Position numbers and translations under genes: made by a program. Below are positions 16,508 through 25,047 of a stretch of DNA of 64,000 nt, piece by piece (positions within the stretch are counted from its first letter, which is position 1; each line of letters opens with the position of its first letter). Under the pieces are notes generated by a model. That model was not told where the DNA came from. It was given only the letters and a program-made list of their open reading frames with translations, and did not search any database. The stretch comes from Benthicola sp039584685. Its GTDB lineage: Bacteria; Gemmatimonadota; Gemmatimonadetes; Palauibacterales; Palauibacteraceae. Location: positions 25,873-89,872 of the forward strand of contig JBDGXI010000003.1 of assembly GCA_039584685.1 (NCBI GenBank), read 5' to 3'.

Positions 16508-17092
16508 TCAGATGCTAGCCACGAAGGGGAGATGTCGGAAATCCTCGGCATGGTCAAGCCCGTAGCCGACCAGGAACTCCTCCGGGGCATCGAATCCGAC
16601 CCACCGGGGCTCCAGAACGAGATCTTCCGCGATGTTCTTGTGCAGCAGGGCGCACAACTCGACCGAAGCGGGGGTGCGGCTCTCCAACGCCTGCGCCAGC
16701 CGGTTGATCGTGTTGCCGCTGTCGACGATGTCTTCCACGAGGATGATGTGACGTCCCTCGATCGGCGCCGTCGGGTCGTAGAGGAGCTTGACGTCTCCGG
16801 AGGTGGTGGTTCCCGCCCCATAGCTCGATGCCACGATGAAGTCCACGTGCAGCGGCCGAGCGATGTGCCGAACCAGGTCGCTCAAGAAGATGAACGAGCC
16901 CTTCAGAAGACCGAGGATGAGCACGTCGGCATCGGGGGTGTAGTGGCCGGTTATCTCGGCTCCCATCTCGCGAACGCGGGACTCGATGGCCTCGGCACCG
17001 AATACCACCCGCTTCAATTCGCGGCCACCGGTGCGTGCCAGAAGCCCCTCTTCGGTGAGGTAAGGCGCGCCGGCTCTCGCGTGGTCATTCAT
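16508..17092 (-). CDS. hpt: Hypoxanthine phosphoribosyltransferase
   Basis: A 194-residue purine salvage enzyme that joins hypoxanthine or guanine to PRPP. The PRPP-binding loop IILVEDIVDSGNT and the upstream LKGSFIFLSDL motif are intact. The ATG at 17092 overlaps the tilS stop by eight bases. tilS-hpt-ftsH is a conserved trio, in which Hpt and TilS are known to act together on ftsH in Bacillus; that link is only inferred here. Confidence 0.95.
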   Translation of the reverse strand: MNDHARAGAPYLTEEGLLARTGGRELKRVVFGAEAIESRVREMGAEITGHYTPDADVLILGLLKGSFIFLSDLVRHIARPLHVDFIVASSYGAGTTTSGDVKLLYDPTAPIEGRHIILVEDIVDSGNTINRLAQALESRTPASVELCALLHKNIAEDLVLEPRWVGFDAPEEFLVGYGLDHAEDFRHLPFVASI

Positions 17093-18509
17093 GTCGCAAC
17101 TCGAACTCCAGCAGGGAAGTCGGGAAGGCGGGGCCGCGGTTCGTCTCGGCCGTGGCCAGTCCTTCGACCCATAGAATGTTGCCCAAGCGGTCCGCCAGCA
17201 CCGGCAACCCGGCCCGTTCACTGACGGGAATTCGTCGGTCGCCGAACAGCTTCTTGAGCTTCCGTGTTCCCCCGGCGAGCCGAATCCTGTCTCCCTCTCT
17301 CCAACCCCTGAACATCAAGGGATAATGACCCGGCGACACGGCCACGGCAATCCGCTCCGGGAGGGACGCTCCGGCCGATACGGGCCTCCAACTGACTTCC
17401 AACGCGCGTTCCCCGATCCGCATCGACCCGCTCCCGGCTCGCTCGTGCACGAGCAACTCGTCGGCAGGCGCCTGCGGCGCTTCCCGCGCGACGACAATGC
17501 GGTCGAACTCCCTCCAGACCTGCAGACCGCCTCCGACCATCACGCGTCCGCCGCTACGGCCCTCGCTGATAAACTCGACCCCGGCCCGGGTTCCTCCGGC
17601 GGTGAGCGAGACTCCCTGAGCGCGAGCCAACGCGCGCAGGGCGATGGCCAGCAGCTCGGGGCCTCCGCGGGCGATACGGTGTCGGTCCAGCTCGATTCGT
17701 CCCTGGCGCGCCTGCCGGGGCGCGGCTTCGAGCAGCAGGGCTGCGGCGGCCCGCTCGCCGAGCTCGTGCGCCCGGGCCGCCGCCTGGCCGAGCTGCACGA
17801 GATGACGCACCGTTTCCGGTTCGACGCTCTCCAGGGCGGGGATGGCTTCGGTCCGGAGACGGACCCGGGCCCAGCGTCGATCCGTGTTGGAAGGATCATC
17901 GATCCACCGCACCCCGCGGCCTTCCAGGTACTGGCTAAGCTCCCGGCGCCGAAACGGCAGAAGCGGGCGGACGATCGGCCCTCTCCGGGCGGGGACACCG
18001 GCGAGCCCCCTGAGATCAGCGCCCCGCATGATTCGAAACAACACGGTCTCGGCCTGGTCATCCGCGTGGTGCCCGACGGCCAGGCGGTCCGCTCCTGTGC
18101 CGCGCACAACCGTGTCCAACCACCGGTAGCGGACGCGGCGCAGGGTAGCCTGACTCACCTTCGGGGGGATTCGCGGTCTTCCGACGTGGCAGGGGACGCC
18201 CACATCGGCCGCGAGCTCGCGCGTTCGTGAGGCATCGCGCTCGGAACCGACGCGGACTCGGTGATCGAAGTGGGCCGCTTCGAGCCGCAGGTCCAGATCG
18301 GACGAGAGATCGGAGAGCAAGTGCAACAGCGCGGTCGAGTCGGGACCGCCCGACAGCCCCACGATGACCTTCGACCCCGGCGGAATCAATTCGGGCTCGG
18401 CTGCAAGATGGGAGTGCAGGACGCCCGGAAGTCCCTGGCGAACGACGGTGCGCCGCGGGGTCAGGTTGACGGTCCTTCCTCCCTCGACGAACCCCGGCCA
18501 TCGCGCCAT
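17085..18509 (-). CDS. tilS: tRNA(Ile)-lysidine synthetase
   Basis: TilS changes C34 of the tRNA-Ile CAU anticodon to lysidine so that it reads AUA. The N-type ATP pyrophosphatase motif SGGPDST is present near residue 50, followed by GHHADDQAETVLFRIMRG and the C-terminal GDRIRLAGGTRKLKKLFGDRRIP domain. From the ATG at 18509 the protein has 474 residues. This start lies inside a small upstream gene that ends at 18461, and a strong GGAGGAAGG further downstream precedes no ATG, GTG or TTG in this frame, so the true start is uncertain. Confidence 0.92.
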   Translation of the reverse strand: MARWPGFVEGGRTVNLTPRRTVVRQGLPGVLHSHLAAEPELIPPGSKVIVGLSGGPDSTALLHLLSDLSSDLDLRLEAAHFDHRVRVGSERDASRTRELAADVGVPCHVGRPRIPPKVSQATLRRVRYRWLDTVVRGTGADRLAVGHHADDQAETVLFRIMRGADLRGLAGVPARRGPIVRPLLPFRRRELSQYLEGRGVRWIDDPSNTDRRWARVRLRTEAIPALESVEPETVRHLVQLGQAAARAHELGERAAAALLLEAAPRQARQGRIELDRHRIARGGPELLAIALRALARAQGVSLTAGGTRAGVEFISEGRSGGRVMVGGGLQVWREFDRIVVAREAPQAPADELLVHERAGSGSMRIGERALEVSWRPVSAGASLPERIAVAVSPGHYPLMFRGWREGDRIRLAGGTRKLKKLFGDRRIPVSERAGLPVLADRLGNILWVEGLATAETNRGPAFPTSLLEFELRHE

Positions 18510-18790
18510 GTGCCCGCGTTCCGGTCGAATCGAAGCTCGTTCGGAACCGGGACCTCCAGGGCACGGATCGGCGGAATCGCGGCAGGTTCCTGCGCCGGGT
18601 CCACGCAAGGTAACTCGGCCGTGCCTCCCACCACGCGTCCCTTCTCTGCCGGTCCCAGTTTTCTGCTGCGCCCGAACACGTAGATGTCGAAAGCCCGTCG
18701 CATGTCCAAGCGACCTGGAATACCTACGTCGGGTGCCACGACGGCAGCCCGGCCGTCCATCTCGTCCTGGGTGGTCCCCGACTCGGTCAT
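18461..18790 (-). CDS. Small protein of unknown function coupled to frr
   Basis: A 109-residue open frame whose ATG overlaps the frr stop as ATGA, with the frr end supplying a GGAGGT-like binding site. It overlaps the start of tilS by 49 bases. No family is recognised; the middle contains DMRRAFDIYVFGRSRKLGP and the C-terminal half is proline-rich and charged, with no membrane segment. Stop-start coupling and the otherwise empty 278-base gap support a real gene, but the overlap with tilS leaves doubt. In many bacteria uppS follows frr at this place. Confidence 0.45.
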   Translation of the reverse strand: MTESGTTQDEMDGRAAVVAPDVGIPGRLDMRRAFDIYVFGRSRKLGPAEKGRVVGGTAELPCVDPAQEPAAIPPIRALEVPVPNELRFDRNAGTWRDGRGSSREEGPST

Positions 18791-19344
18791 ACCTCCATCA
18801 CTTCCTGTTCCTTGTGCTCGAGCATGGAATCGAGTTTCGCGATGTGGCCGTCCGTCAGCTCCTGGAGCTTGTCGAGCTCGCGGCGCATCTCGTCCTCCCC
18901 GATCACACCTTCCTTCTTCTGACGCTCGACCTCGGCCTTCGCCTTGTGACGGGCGTGGCGCACCGCCACCCGACCTTCCTCCGTCATCCGGTGAAGCACC
19001 TTCACCATCTCCCGACGCCGTTCTTCCGTCAGCGCCGGGATGCTCACCCGGATCACGTTGCCATCCACCGACGGATTGAGGCCGAGGTCGGCTGCCTGGA
19101 TGGCCTTGGCCACCGTGCCGACCAGACTCGTATCCCACGGCTGTACGACCAGCATCTGAGGCTCCGGAGCGGTGACCGTCGCCGTTTGCTTGAGAGGCAT
19201 CTTGGAGCCGTACGCGTCCACCTGCACCGTATCCAGCAGACCCGGCGACGCCTTGCCGGTGCGCACGCCCGCGAACTCGCGCGAGATAGCCTCCAGGTTC
19301 CTGTCCATCTGCAGGGAGGCTTCCTTCAGTGTCGGGCTGACCAT
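18787..19344 (-). CDS. frr: Ribosome recycling factor
   Basis: A 185-residue protein that splits post-termination ribosomes together with EF-G. The three-helix bundle motifs are clear: REFAGVRTGKASPGLLD, IRVSIPALTEERRREMVK and a C-terminal ELTDGHIAKLDSMLEHKEQEVMEV. The ATG at 19344 has GGGGGAG upstream. It follows pyrH by 13 bases in the classic rpsB-tsf-pyrH-frr order. Confidence 0.97.
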   Translation of the reverse strand: MVSPTLKEASLQMDRNLEAISREFAGVRTGKASPGLLDTVQVDAYGSKMPLKQTATVTAPEPQMLVVQPWDTSLVGTVAKAIQAADLGLNPSVDGNVIRVSIPALTEERRREMVKVLHRMTEEGRVAVRHARHKAKAEVERQKKEGVIGEDEMRRELDKLQELTDGHIAKLDSMLEHKEQEVMEV

Positions 19345-19357
19345 CTGATCTCCCCCT

Positions 19358-20071
19358 TCACGTTACGAGTGTACCGATTCTCTCGCCCTGCAGCGCCGCG
19401 AGAATCGCCCCCGGCTTGCGGATGTTCAGGACGATCACCGGCAAGTCGTTGTCCCGGCATAGCGATACGGCTGCGGCATCCATCACGGCAAGCTCATCGT
19501 TGATGATCTCCCGGTACGTGAGGTCGGGGAGGAACTTGGCGTCCGGCTCGTGAGCCGGATCCGCGGAATAGACACCGTCCACCTTGGTTGCCTTCAGGAT
19601 CACGTCAGCTTCCATCTCGATGGCGCGGAGAACGGCAGCCGTATCGGTAGAAAAATACGGATTCCCCGTGCCGCCGGCGAAGATCACGACCCGGCCTTTC
19701 TCGATGTGGCGCAGCGCCCTTCTCCGAATGTAGGGCTCGGCCAGCTGCTCCATTCGGATCGCGGTCATGACGCGCGACTCGATTCCATGCCGCTCGAGAG
19801 CGTCCTGGAGCGCCAGGGCGTTGATCACCGTGGCGAGCATGCCCATGTAATCCGCCGACACCCGGTCCATGCCTCGCTGGCTGGCCACCGCTCCTCGCAC
19901 GATGTTGCCGCCGCCCACCACCAGACCCAGGCGTACCCCGGCCTCGTAGACCTTCTCGATCTCCAGGACGAGACGATCCACCACCTGTGGCTCGATTCCG
20001 AACCCCTGGTCACCCGCGAGCGACTCGCCCGAGATCTTGACCAGGGCCCGGGGGTATTTCAGTTCCGGCAA
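19358..20071 (-). CDS. pyrH: UMP kinase
   Basis: A 237-residue amino acid kinase-fold enzyme phosphorylating UMP to UDP. Motifs: LVKISGESLAG at the N-terminus, VVGGGNIVRG, and VIFAGGTGNPYFSTDTAA. The start is TTG at 20071 with a strong GGGAGGT four to five bases upstream; no ATG is available near it. It follows tsf by ten bases. Confidence 0.96.
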   Translation of the reverse strand: MPELKYPRALVKISGESLAGDQGFGIEPQVVDRLVLEIEKVYEAGVRLGLVVGGGNIVRGAVASQRGMDRVSADYMGMLATVINALALQDALERHGIESRVMTAIRMEQLAEPYIRRRALRHIEKGRVVIFAGGTGNPYFSTDTAAVLRAIEMEADVILKATKVDGVYSADPAHEPDAKFLPDLTYREIINDELAVMDAAAVSLCRDNDLPVIVLNIRKPGAILAALQGERIGTLVT

Positions 20072-20081
20072 TGGTACCTCC

Positions 20082-20930
20082 CTAACCTCCGATCGCGAAG
20101 CGCACGAACCGCCGAACGCTCACATCGGAGCCTTGGCTGGCGACGAGATCCTCGATCGTCGTGTCAGGATCCTTGACGAAAGCCTGCTTGAGGAGCGTGT
20201 TCTCCTCGAAGTACTTCCTCATCCGACCTTCCACGATCTTCTCGGCGATGTGGTCCGGCTTGCCCTCGGCCTTCGCCTGCTCGACGAGGAAGGCTCTCTC
20301 GCGCTCGCGATCTTGTGCCGGAATGTCTTCCGGAGAGACCCCCATCGGGTTGGTCGCCGCCACGTGCATGGCGAGGTCCTTCGCCAGCTCGGACCCCTCG
20401 CCTGCCCCACCGCTGAGCTCCATCAGGACGCCGATCCGGCCGCCGAAGTGCAGGTACGAACCGACCTCCCCGCCCTCCGGAGCTGCATACCGTACGGCCT
20501 TTCGCACCTCGAGGTTTTCGCCGATGGTCGCCCGCAGGGTTGTGAGTTCTCCGGCCAGGGCCTCGAATCCCTCGGTCTCCAGAAGTGCCGCCCCCGTCAG
20601 GACCTCGCCGTCCGGCAAATCGGATTCTGCTACGCTCGCCGCGAGGCGGGACGCGAAATCCAGGAAGTCCTGGTTGCGGGCCACGAAATCGGTTTCACTG
20701 GATACGGCCACCATGCCGGTGGCGGACTCGCCACTCGCGATCGCCACCACACCCTCGGCCATCTCGCGCTCCGCCCGCTTCGCGGCCTTCGCTGCACCCC
20801 ACTGCCGGAGAAGGTCGATCGCCTGCTCCTCGTCGCCCCCGGTCTCGAGCAGGGCCTTCTTGCAGTCCATCATTCCCGCCCCCGTCCGGTCACGCAAGGA
20901 TTTGACCGCACTCGCCGTGATCGCTGACAT
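20082..20930 (-). CDS. tsf: Elongation factor Ts
   Basis: A 282-residue guanine nucleotide exchange factor for EF-Tu. The N-terminal module has LRDRTGAGMMDCKKAL, and the TDFVARNxxF motif that contacts EF-Tu is intact, as is MHVAATNP. The ATG at 20930 is preceded by AAGGGA. An intrinsic terminator lies between rpsB and tsf, so tsf expression probably depends on readthrough or on an unseen promoter in the roughly 90-base leader. Confidence 0.97.
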   Translation of the reverse strand: MSAITASAVKSLRDRTGAGMMDCKKALLETGGDEEQAIDLLRQWGAAKAAKRAEREMAEGVVAIASGESATGMVAVSSETDFVARNQDFLDFASRLAASVAESDLPDGEVLTGAALLETEGFEALAGELTTLRATIGENLEVRKAVRYAAPEGGEVGSYLHFGGRIGVLMELSGGAGEGSELAKDLAMHVAATNPMGVSPEDIPAQDRERERAFLVEQAKAEGKPDHIAEKIVEGRMRKYFEENTLLKQAFVKDPDTTIEDLVASQGSDVSVRRFVRFAIGG

Positions 20931-21017
20931 TTCTCTATCCCTTCTCTTTCTCTGCTTCTGTTCCGTTTCAAGTCTCGCCGGCGCGCGTCCGGCCTTTCCA
21001 ACGATGTCGTTCCCCCC

Positions 21018-21044
21018 AAAAAAATGGGCCACCGAAGTGGCCCA
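21018..21044 (-). terminator. Intrinsic terminator between rpsB and tsf
   Basis: On the minus strand an eight-pair stem TGGGCCAC/GTGGCCCA closes a TTCG tetraloop and is followed by seven T. It begins 14 bases after the rpsB stop. It matches a canonical rho-independent terminator and probably attenuates rather than ends the operon. Confidence 0.93.
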
Positions 21045-21058
21045 CCGTTTCGCGTCGC

Positions 21059-22093
21059 TCAGGGTGAGCCGGGGTCTTTACCGTCCCCGTCTTCGCCCGG
21101 AACCGCCTCCGCGGTAACCGCCACTTCCTCGACCTCGGCGGGATCATCCGGCTGCGCCTCCACAGCTTCCGCCAGCGATATCTCGACGTCGAGGATCTCA
21201 TCGCCGATGCTCTCGGACTCGCCGTCGGCGTCATCGCCCTCGGGCACGCCAGCCTCGGGATCGGACGCGTGCCGGCGGCGCTTGATGAGCTCCGGTCGAG
21301 GTCTGCGCTTCGGCCTCTTCTTGCGTTTTCCATCCACGGGCTCGGTTCCGCCGGCGTCCGACGAGTACGTCAGGGCCGTGCCCTCGTCCCTGTCGCCCGC
21401 GGCGTCCGGCGCCTCCCGCCTGGCCATCAGGATCTCGTCGGCCATCACCCCGGTGATCAGGGAAACGGACCGGATTGCATCGTCATTCCCAGCGATCGCG
21501 ATGGTCAGCATGTCAGGATCGGCGTTCGTGTCGGCAATGGCCACGACCGGAATGCCAAGCCGATTCGCCTCGCGGACCGCTATCTCTTCCTTGTTAGCGT
21601 CGACCACGAAGACCAGCCCCGGCAACCGGGTCATGTCCTTGATCCCGGACAGATAGCGCTCGAGCTTCTCGCGCTCCCGATCGAGAAGCAGACGCTCCTT
21701 CTTCGTGTAGAACTCGAAGGCGCCCTCCTCGACCCCGCGCTCGAGGTCCTTGAGTCGCCGGATGTTCTTCTTGATCGTCTGGAAGTTCGTCAGCAACCCG
21801 CCGAGCCAGCGTTCGGTGACATAGAATGCCCCGGCGCGCTCTGCTTCAGCCCGCACCAGTCCCTTGAGCTGCGGCTTCGTGCACACGAACAGGACGTTGC
21901 CACCACCTCGCACGACACCATTCACCAGATCGCGCGCCCGATTCAACTCCCGGAGGGTCTTCTTCAGGTCGATCAGGTAAATCCCGCCCCGCTCCGCGAA
22001 GATGAACCTGCGCATCTTCGGGTTCCAGCGGTGCGTCTGGTGGCCGAAGTGGACGCCTGCCTGTAGCAGATCCTTCAGACCGACTTCTGACAT
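21059..22093 (-). CDS. rpsB: Ribosomal protein S2 with long C-terminal extension
   Basis: The first 230 residues are ordinary S2 of the small ribosomal subunit (KDLLQAGVHFGHQTHRWNPKM, ERWLGGLLTNF, GIPVVAIADTNADPD). The remaining 110 or so residues are an extra tail: a basic patch (KRKKRPKRRPRP...KRRR) followed by a long acidic stretch rich in Glu, Asp, Ala and Val. The usual length is 230-260, here 344. Within the core the usual VDYPIPGND loop reads MLTIAIAGND. ATG start at 22093, no clear binding site. Confidence 0.96.
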   Translation of the reverse strand: MSEVGLKDLLQAGVHFGHQTHRWNPKMRRFIFAERGGIYLIDLKKTLRELNRARDLVNGVVRGGGNVLFVCTKPQLKGLVRAEAERAGAFYVTERWLGGLLTNFQTIKKNIRRLKDLERGVEEGAFEFYTKKERLLLDREREKLERYLSGIKDMTRLPGLVFVVDANKEEIAVREANRLGIPVVAIADTNADPDMLTIAIAGNDDAIRSVSLITGVMADEILMARREAPDAAGDRDEGTALTYSSDAGGTEPVDGKRKKRPKRRPRPELIKRRRHASDPEAGVPEGDDADGESESIGDEILDVEISLAEAVEAQPDDPAEVEEVAVTAEAVPGEDGDGKDPGSP

Positions 22094-22139
22094 GCTATCG
22101 ATAACTCGCTGCTCGGGTTCAGCTTCGCCGCGGCCTGTT

Positions 22140-22535
22140 CTACCGCTTGGAGAATTGGAAGCGCTTGCGGGCCTTCGGTTGGCCGGGTTTCTTGCGCTCG
22201 ACGACTCTCGGATCGCGCGTCAGCAGATCGTGCGAACGCAACGTGGGGCGCATGTCCTCATCCGCCACCAGAATGGCGCGCGCCACGGCCAGCTGGATCG
22301 CCTCCGCCTGGCCGGACGGGCCTCCGCCCGCCACCCTGGCGAACACGCCGTACTGACCTTCCGTGCCGGTCACTTCAAAGGGCTTGCCCGCCGCCGTGCG
22401 GTGCCGCGCGAGTGGGAAATAGTCTTCGATGCCTCGGCCGTTGATGCTCCAGGAGCCCTCCCCGGGCCGGAGCCATACGCGCGCGACCGCCGACTTGCGG
22501 CGGCCCACCGCCTGGTATGTCGTACTGTCCGCCAA
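22140..22535 (-). CDS. rpsI: Ribosomal protein S9
   Basis: A 131-residue small-subunit protein. It has the N-terminal GRRKSAVARVWL motif, GGGPSGQAEAIQLAVARAI, and the conserved C-terminal tail ending KARKRFQFSKR that reaches the P-site tRNA. The start is TTG at 22535 preceded by GGAGGAAGC. It is paired with rplM as in nearly all bacteria. Confidence 0.97.
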   Translation of the reverse strand: MADSTTYQAVGRRKSAVARVWLRPGEGSWSINGRGIEDYFPLARHRTAAGKPFEVTGTEGQYGVFARVAGGGPSGQAEAIQLAVARAILVADEDMRPTLRSHDLLTRDPRVVERKKPGQPKARKRFQFSKR

Positions 22536-22566
22536 GCTTCCTCCGTGTCGTGTGTCGCCCTGTCAG

Positions 22567-22995
22567 TCAGACGTCCAGGGGCTGCGGCTGCTGCGCCGCG
22601 TGCGGGTGCTCCGCCCCCGGGTATACCTTCAGCTTCTGAGCCATCTGGCGCCCGAGACTGTTCTTCGGGAGCATCCCCTTCACAGCCCTCTCGATCACGC
22701 GCTCGGGATGTCGCTTGATCATCGTCTCAAACGGGATCATGCGCTCGCCGCCCATGTAACCACTGTGGCGGAAGTACTCCTTCTGCTCGGCCTTCCGGCC
22801 CGTGAGGCGCACGTTCCGCGCGTTCACCACCACCACGTAGTCGCCCACGTCGAGGTGCGGACTGAACGTCGGCTTGTGCTTGCCTCTCAGTACGGTGGCC
22901 AGGCGCGTGGCCAGGCGCCCCAGGACCTGGTCCGTAGCGTCGACGACGAACCAGTCTCGCTGGATCTCACCTGCCTTGACCGAATACGTCTTCAT
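22567..22995 (-). CDS. rplM: Ribosomal protein L13
   Basis: A 142-residue large-subunit protein with KTYSVKAGEIQRDWFVVDA, VLGRLAT, GDYVVVVNA, and KGMLPKNSLGR. It opens the rplM-rpsI-rpsB transcript behind a strong promoter and an approximately 120-base leader, where L13 autoregulation would be expected from other bacteria. Confidence 0.97.
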   Translation of the reverse strand: MKTYSVKAGEIQRDWFVVDATDQVLGRLATRLATVLRGKHKPTFSPHLDVGDYVVVVNARNVRLTGRKAEQKEYFRHSGYMGGERMIPFETMIKRHPERVIERAVKGMLPKNSLGRQMAQKLKVYPGAEHPHAAQQPQPLDV

Positions 22996-23120
22996 TCCCG
23001 AATCGCCCCACTCGCTCGGGCGCCGGAAGCGCCTTCACATGTTCACATACATCTGGGAGAAAAAGCGAGCCGCCCCGCACATGGCGGCAGCGGCCGAAAT
23101 CACCCCGCTAGCAGCCCTAA

Positions 23121-23149
23121 AAGCTAAAGGGCGCGTATGCAAGTGTCAA
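23121..23149 (-). promoter_or_regulatory. Promoter of the rplM-rpsI-rpsB operon
   Basis: Minus-strand TTGACA (23149-23144, a perfect -35) and TAGCTT (23126-23121) with a 17-base spacer. Transcription would start near 23114, leaving a leader of about 120 bases before rplM (22996-23114) that is GC-rich and can form hairpins; no known riboswitch is recognised in it. Confidence 0.8.
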
Positions 23150-23167
23150 GACACGAGACGCTCGGGT

Positions 23168-24019
23168 TCAGCGGTCCCGAAATGACTCCAGAACCCGGCC
23201 CGTGGCGCCCAGCCTCAGGCGGACGAGCGCCCGGTCCTTAATCTGACGGATTCTCTCGCGACTGACCGAGAACTTCCTCCCGATTTGCTCCAGTGTGTGC
23301 GCCTCATGGCCGTCCAGGCCGAAGTACATCTTGAGGATGCGGGCCTCCCGCTCCGGAAGGTGCATGAGGCTCGCTTCCAGGACCTCGCGAAGAGCCTCCC
23401 GCTGGGTTCGCTCATCCGGTTCCTCTCCTTCGCGGTCGGGGATGAGTTCCAGCATCGACGTATCTTCCGTGTCCGGGACCGGCGCATCGAGCGAGATGTA
23501 CCCGCCCTGCATGCCGAGGGCTCGCTGAACGGCCTCCGGAGAGAGCCCAACCTCGATCCCCACTTCCTCCGGAGTGGCCCGACGGCCGAGCTGCTGGCTC
23601 AGACGCCTCGAGGCTCGAACCACCTTGTTGGCCTCGTCCATCCGCCCCACGGGAACCCGGACAATCCTGGATTGCTCGGCGATCGCCTGCATCATGGCCT
23701 GACGAATCCACCAAACGGCGTACGAAATGAAGCGCACCCCCTTGGTTTCGTCGAATCGCCGGGCCGCGCGCATCAGGCCGAGATTCCCTTCGTTCACCAG
23801 ATCAGCGAACGCTACCCCGTGGTTGCGATAGCGTTTGGCGACCGTGACCACGAATCGGAGGTTGGAAGCCACGAGCCGGTTCAGAGCCCCTTCGTCACCC
23901 TCCCGGATCGCCTCGGCCAGACGCACCTCTTCTTCCCGCTCGAGGATCGGGTGACCCGCGATCTCTCTGAGATACAGATCCAGAGAGCTGCCTCCCGTGC
24001 CGTCGACCTTTCGCGCCAT
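23168..24019 (-). CDS. RNA polymerase sigma-70 family factor (RpoD/RpoS-like)
   Basis: A 283-residue sigma factor with region 1.2 (LDLYLREIAGHPIL), region 2 (DLVNEGNLGLMRAARRFDETKGVRFISYAVWWIRQAM), region 3 and region 4.2 (TLEQIGRKFSVSRERIRQI). It lacks the long region 1.1 and non-conserved insert of a primary RpoD of proteobacterial size, but the -10 and -35 recognition regions look complete, so it may be the primary factor or a group 2 factor. It lies 19 bases ahead of the rplM promoter. Confidence 0.92.
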   Translation of the reverse strand: MARKVDGTGGSSLDLYLREIAGHPILEREEEVRLAEAIREGDEGALNRLVASNLRFVVTVAKRYRNHGVAFADLVNEGNLGLMRAARRFDETKGVRFISYAVWWIRQAMMQAIAEQSRIVRVPVGRMDEANKVVRASRRLSQQLGRRATPEEVGIEVGLSPEAVQRALGMQGGYISLDAPVPDTEDTSMLELIPDREGEEPDERTQREALREVLEASLMHLPEREARILKMYFGLDGHEAHTLEQIGRKFSVSRERIRQIKDRALVRLRLGATGRVLESFRDR

Positions 24020-24085
24020 TCTCTTCGCGTTCCAGGGGATCGAATGGGATTCAGCCCGCCACGCCCGTCGGGCCGTCCGCCGGCT

Positions 24086-24832
24086 TCACTTAATAGGATC
24101 GAACAAGCGGCTCCATCGGATTTCCGTGAGCCACGGAAACGGAGCGATCTTGTTTCTGTCGTACGAGAAATAGATGATCCACGGTCGCCCTTTGATGGAC
24201 TCGTCCGGCACGAACCCCCAGTACCGGGAGTCCTCCGAGTTGTCGCGGTTATCACCCATCACGAAGAAGCTGTCCGACGGAACCGTGATCGGGCCCCAGT
24301 TGTCGCGCGTCGGCCGGTATTCGTTGAGCCGGCGCCCATTCTCCACCAGGTGCGTGCGTTGCCAGTCGAATTGAGGGCTTCGCGGGTCTTCGTACGGACG
24401 GGTGTGCCGCGCATACGGCTCGGCGACCTGGCTCCCGTTGCGGTACAGCACGCCCTCGACCATGAGAAGGGTGTCGCCGGGAAGACCGACGATTCGCTTC
24501 ACGTAGTTGGTGTTCGCGGTCTGGCGCGCCGCCGGAGGCGGAGAAAACACGACGATGTCTCCGCGGGCAGGCGGATCGAATGCGGGGAGCCTGACTCCCG
24601 TGCCGGGCAGCTCCGCGCCGTAGACCATCTTGTTGACGAGGAGGAAGTCTCCCACCAGCAGCGTCTGCTCCATCGACCCGGTGGGAATCTGGAACGCCTC
24701 CACCACGAAGGTCCGCACAAGAATGAACAGAAGGAAGGCCACCGCGATGGACTTGGTCCATTCCCACAGCCAGCGACCGACCGAGCCCTCTGCGTCCTGT
24801 TTCGGCTTCGCCCTCTTGGTGCTCTTGCTCAT
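24086..24832 (-). CDS. lepB: Signal peptidase I
   Basis: A 248-residue membrane protease cleaving signal peptides from exported proteins. One membrane helix (about residues 27-44) precedes the catalytic PTGSMEQTL (Ser53) and the NYVKRIVGLPGD lysine motif (Lys112), with the later MGDNRDNSEDSRYWG. The ATG at 24832 is chosen over longer frames that lack conservation. A 215-base gap upstream, towards the next gene, holds no recognised feature. Confidence 0.95.
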   Translation of the reverse strand: MSKSTKRAKPKQDAEGSVGRWLWEWTKSIAVAFLLFILVRTFVVEAFQIPTGSMEQTLLVGDFLLVNKMVYGAELPGTGVRLPAFDPPARGDIVVFSPPPAARQTANTNYVKRIVGLPGDTLLMVEGVLYRNGSQVAEPYARHTRPYEDPRSPQFDWQRTHLVENGRRLNEYRPTRDNWGPITVPSDSFFVMGDNRDNSEDSRYWGFVPDESIKGRPWIIYFSYDRNKIAPFPWLTEIRWSRLFDPIK

Positions 24833-25047
24833 TCTCGTGTACGCCTGTCTGAATGTGCCCGCTCTCGAAACTCCGTTCGCGGCCCGCCACAATCGCGGCA
24901 GGGCCCGCACCATACCGTCGGGTGGAAACCTACCCCCTGATTCGATCGCGCGTTCCCCGCGTCCACCGCCCTGCCAGGGACACTACAATACGTAGGCAAG
25001 GTGGGCCGCGCACTCAACTCCGCGTCAACTGGCGGCGTCGTCGGAGC

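Noticed and set aside
23285..24940. 551-residue plus-strand frame opposite the sigma factor and lepB
   Set aside because: Antisense shadow; both minus-strand genes have full domain motifs.
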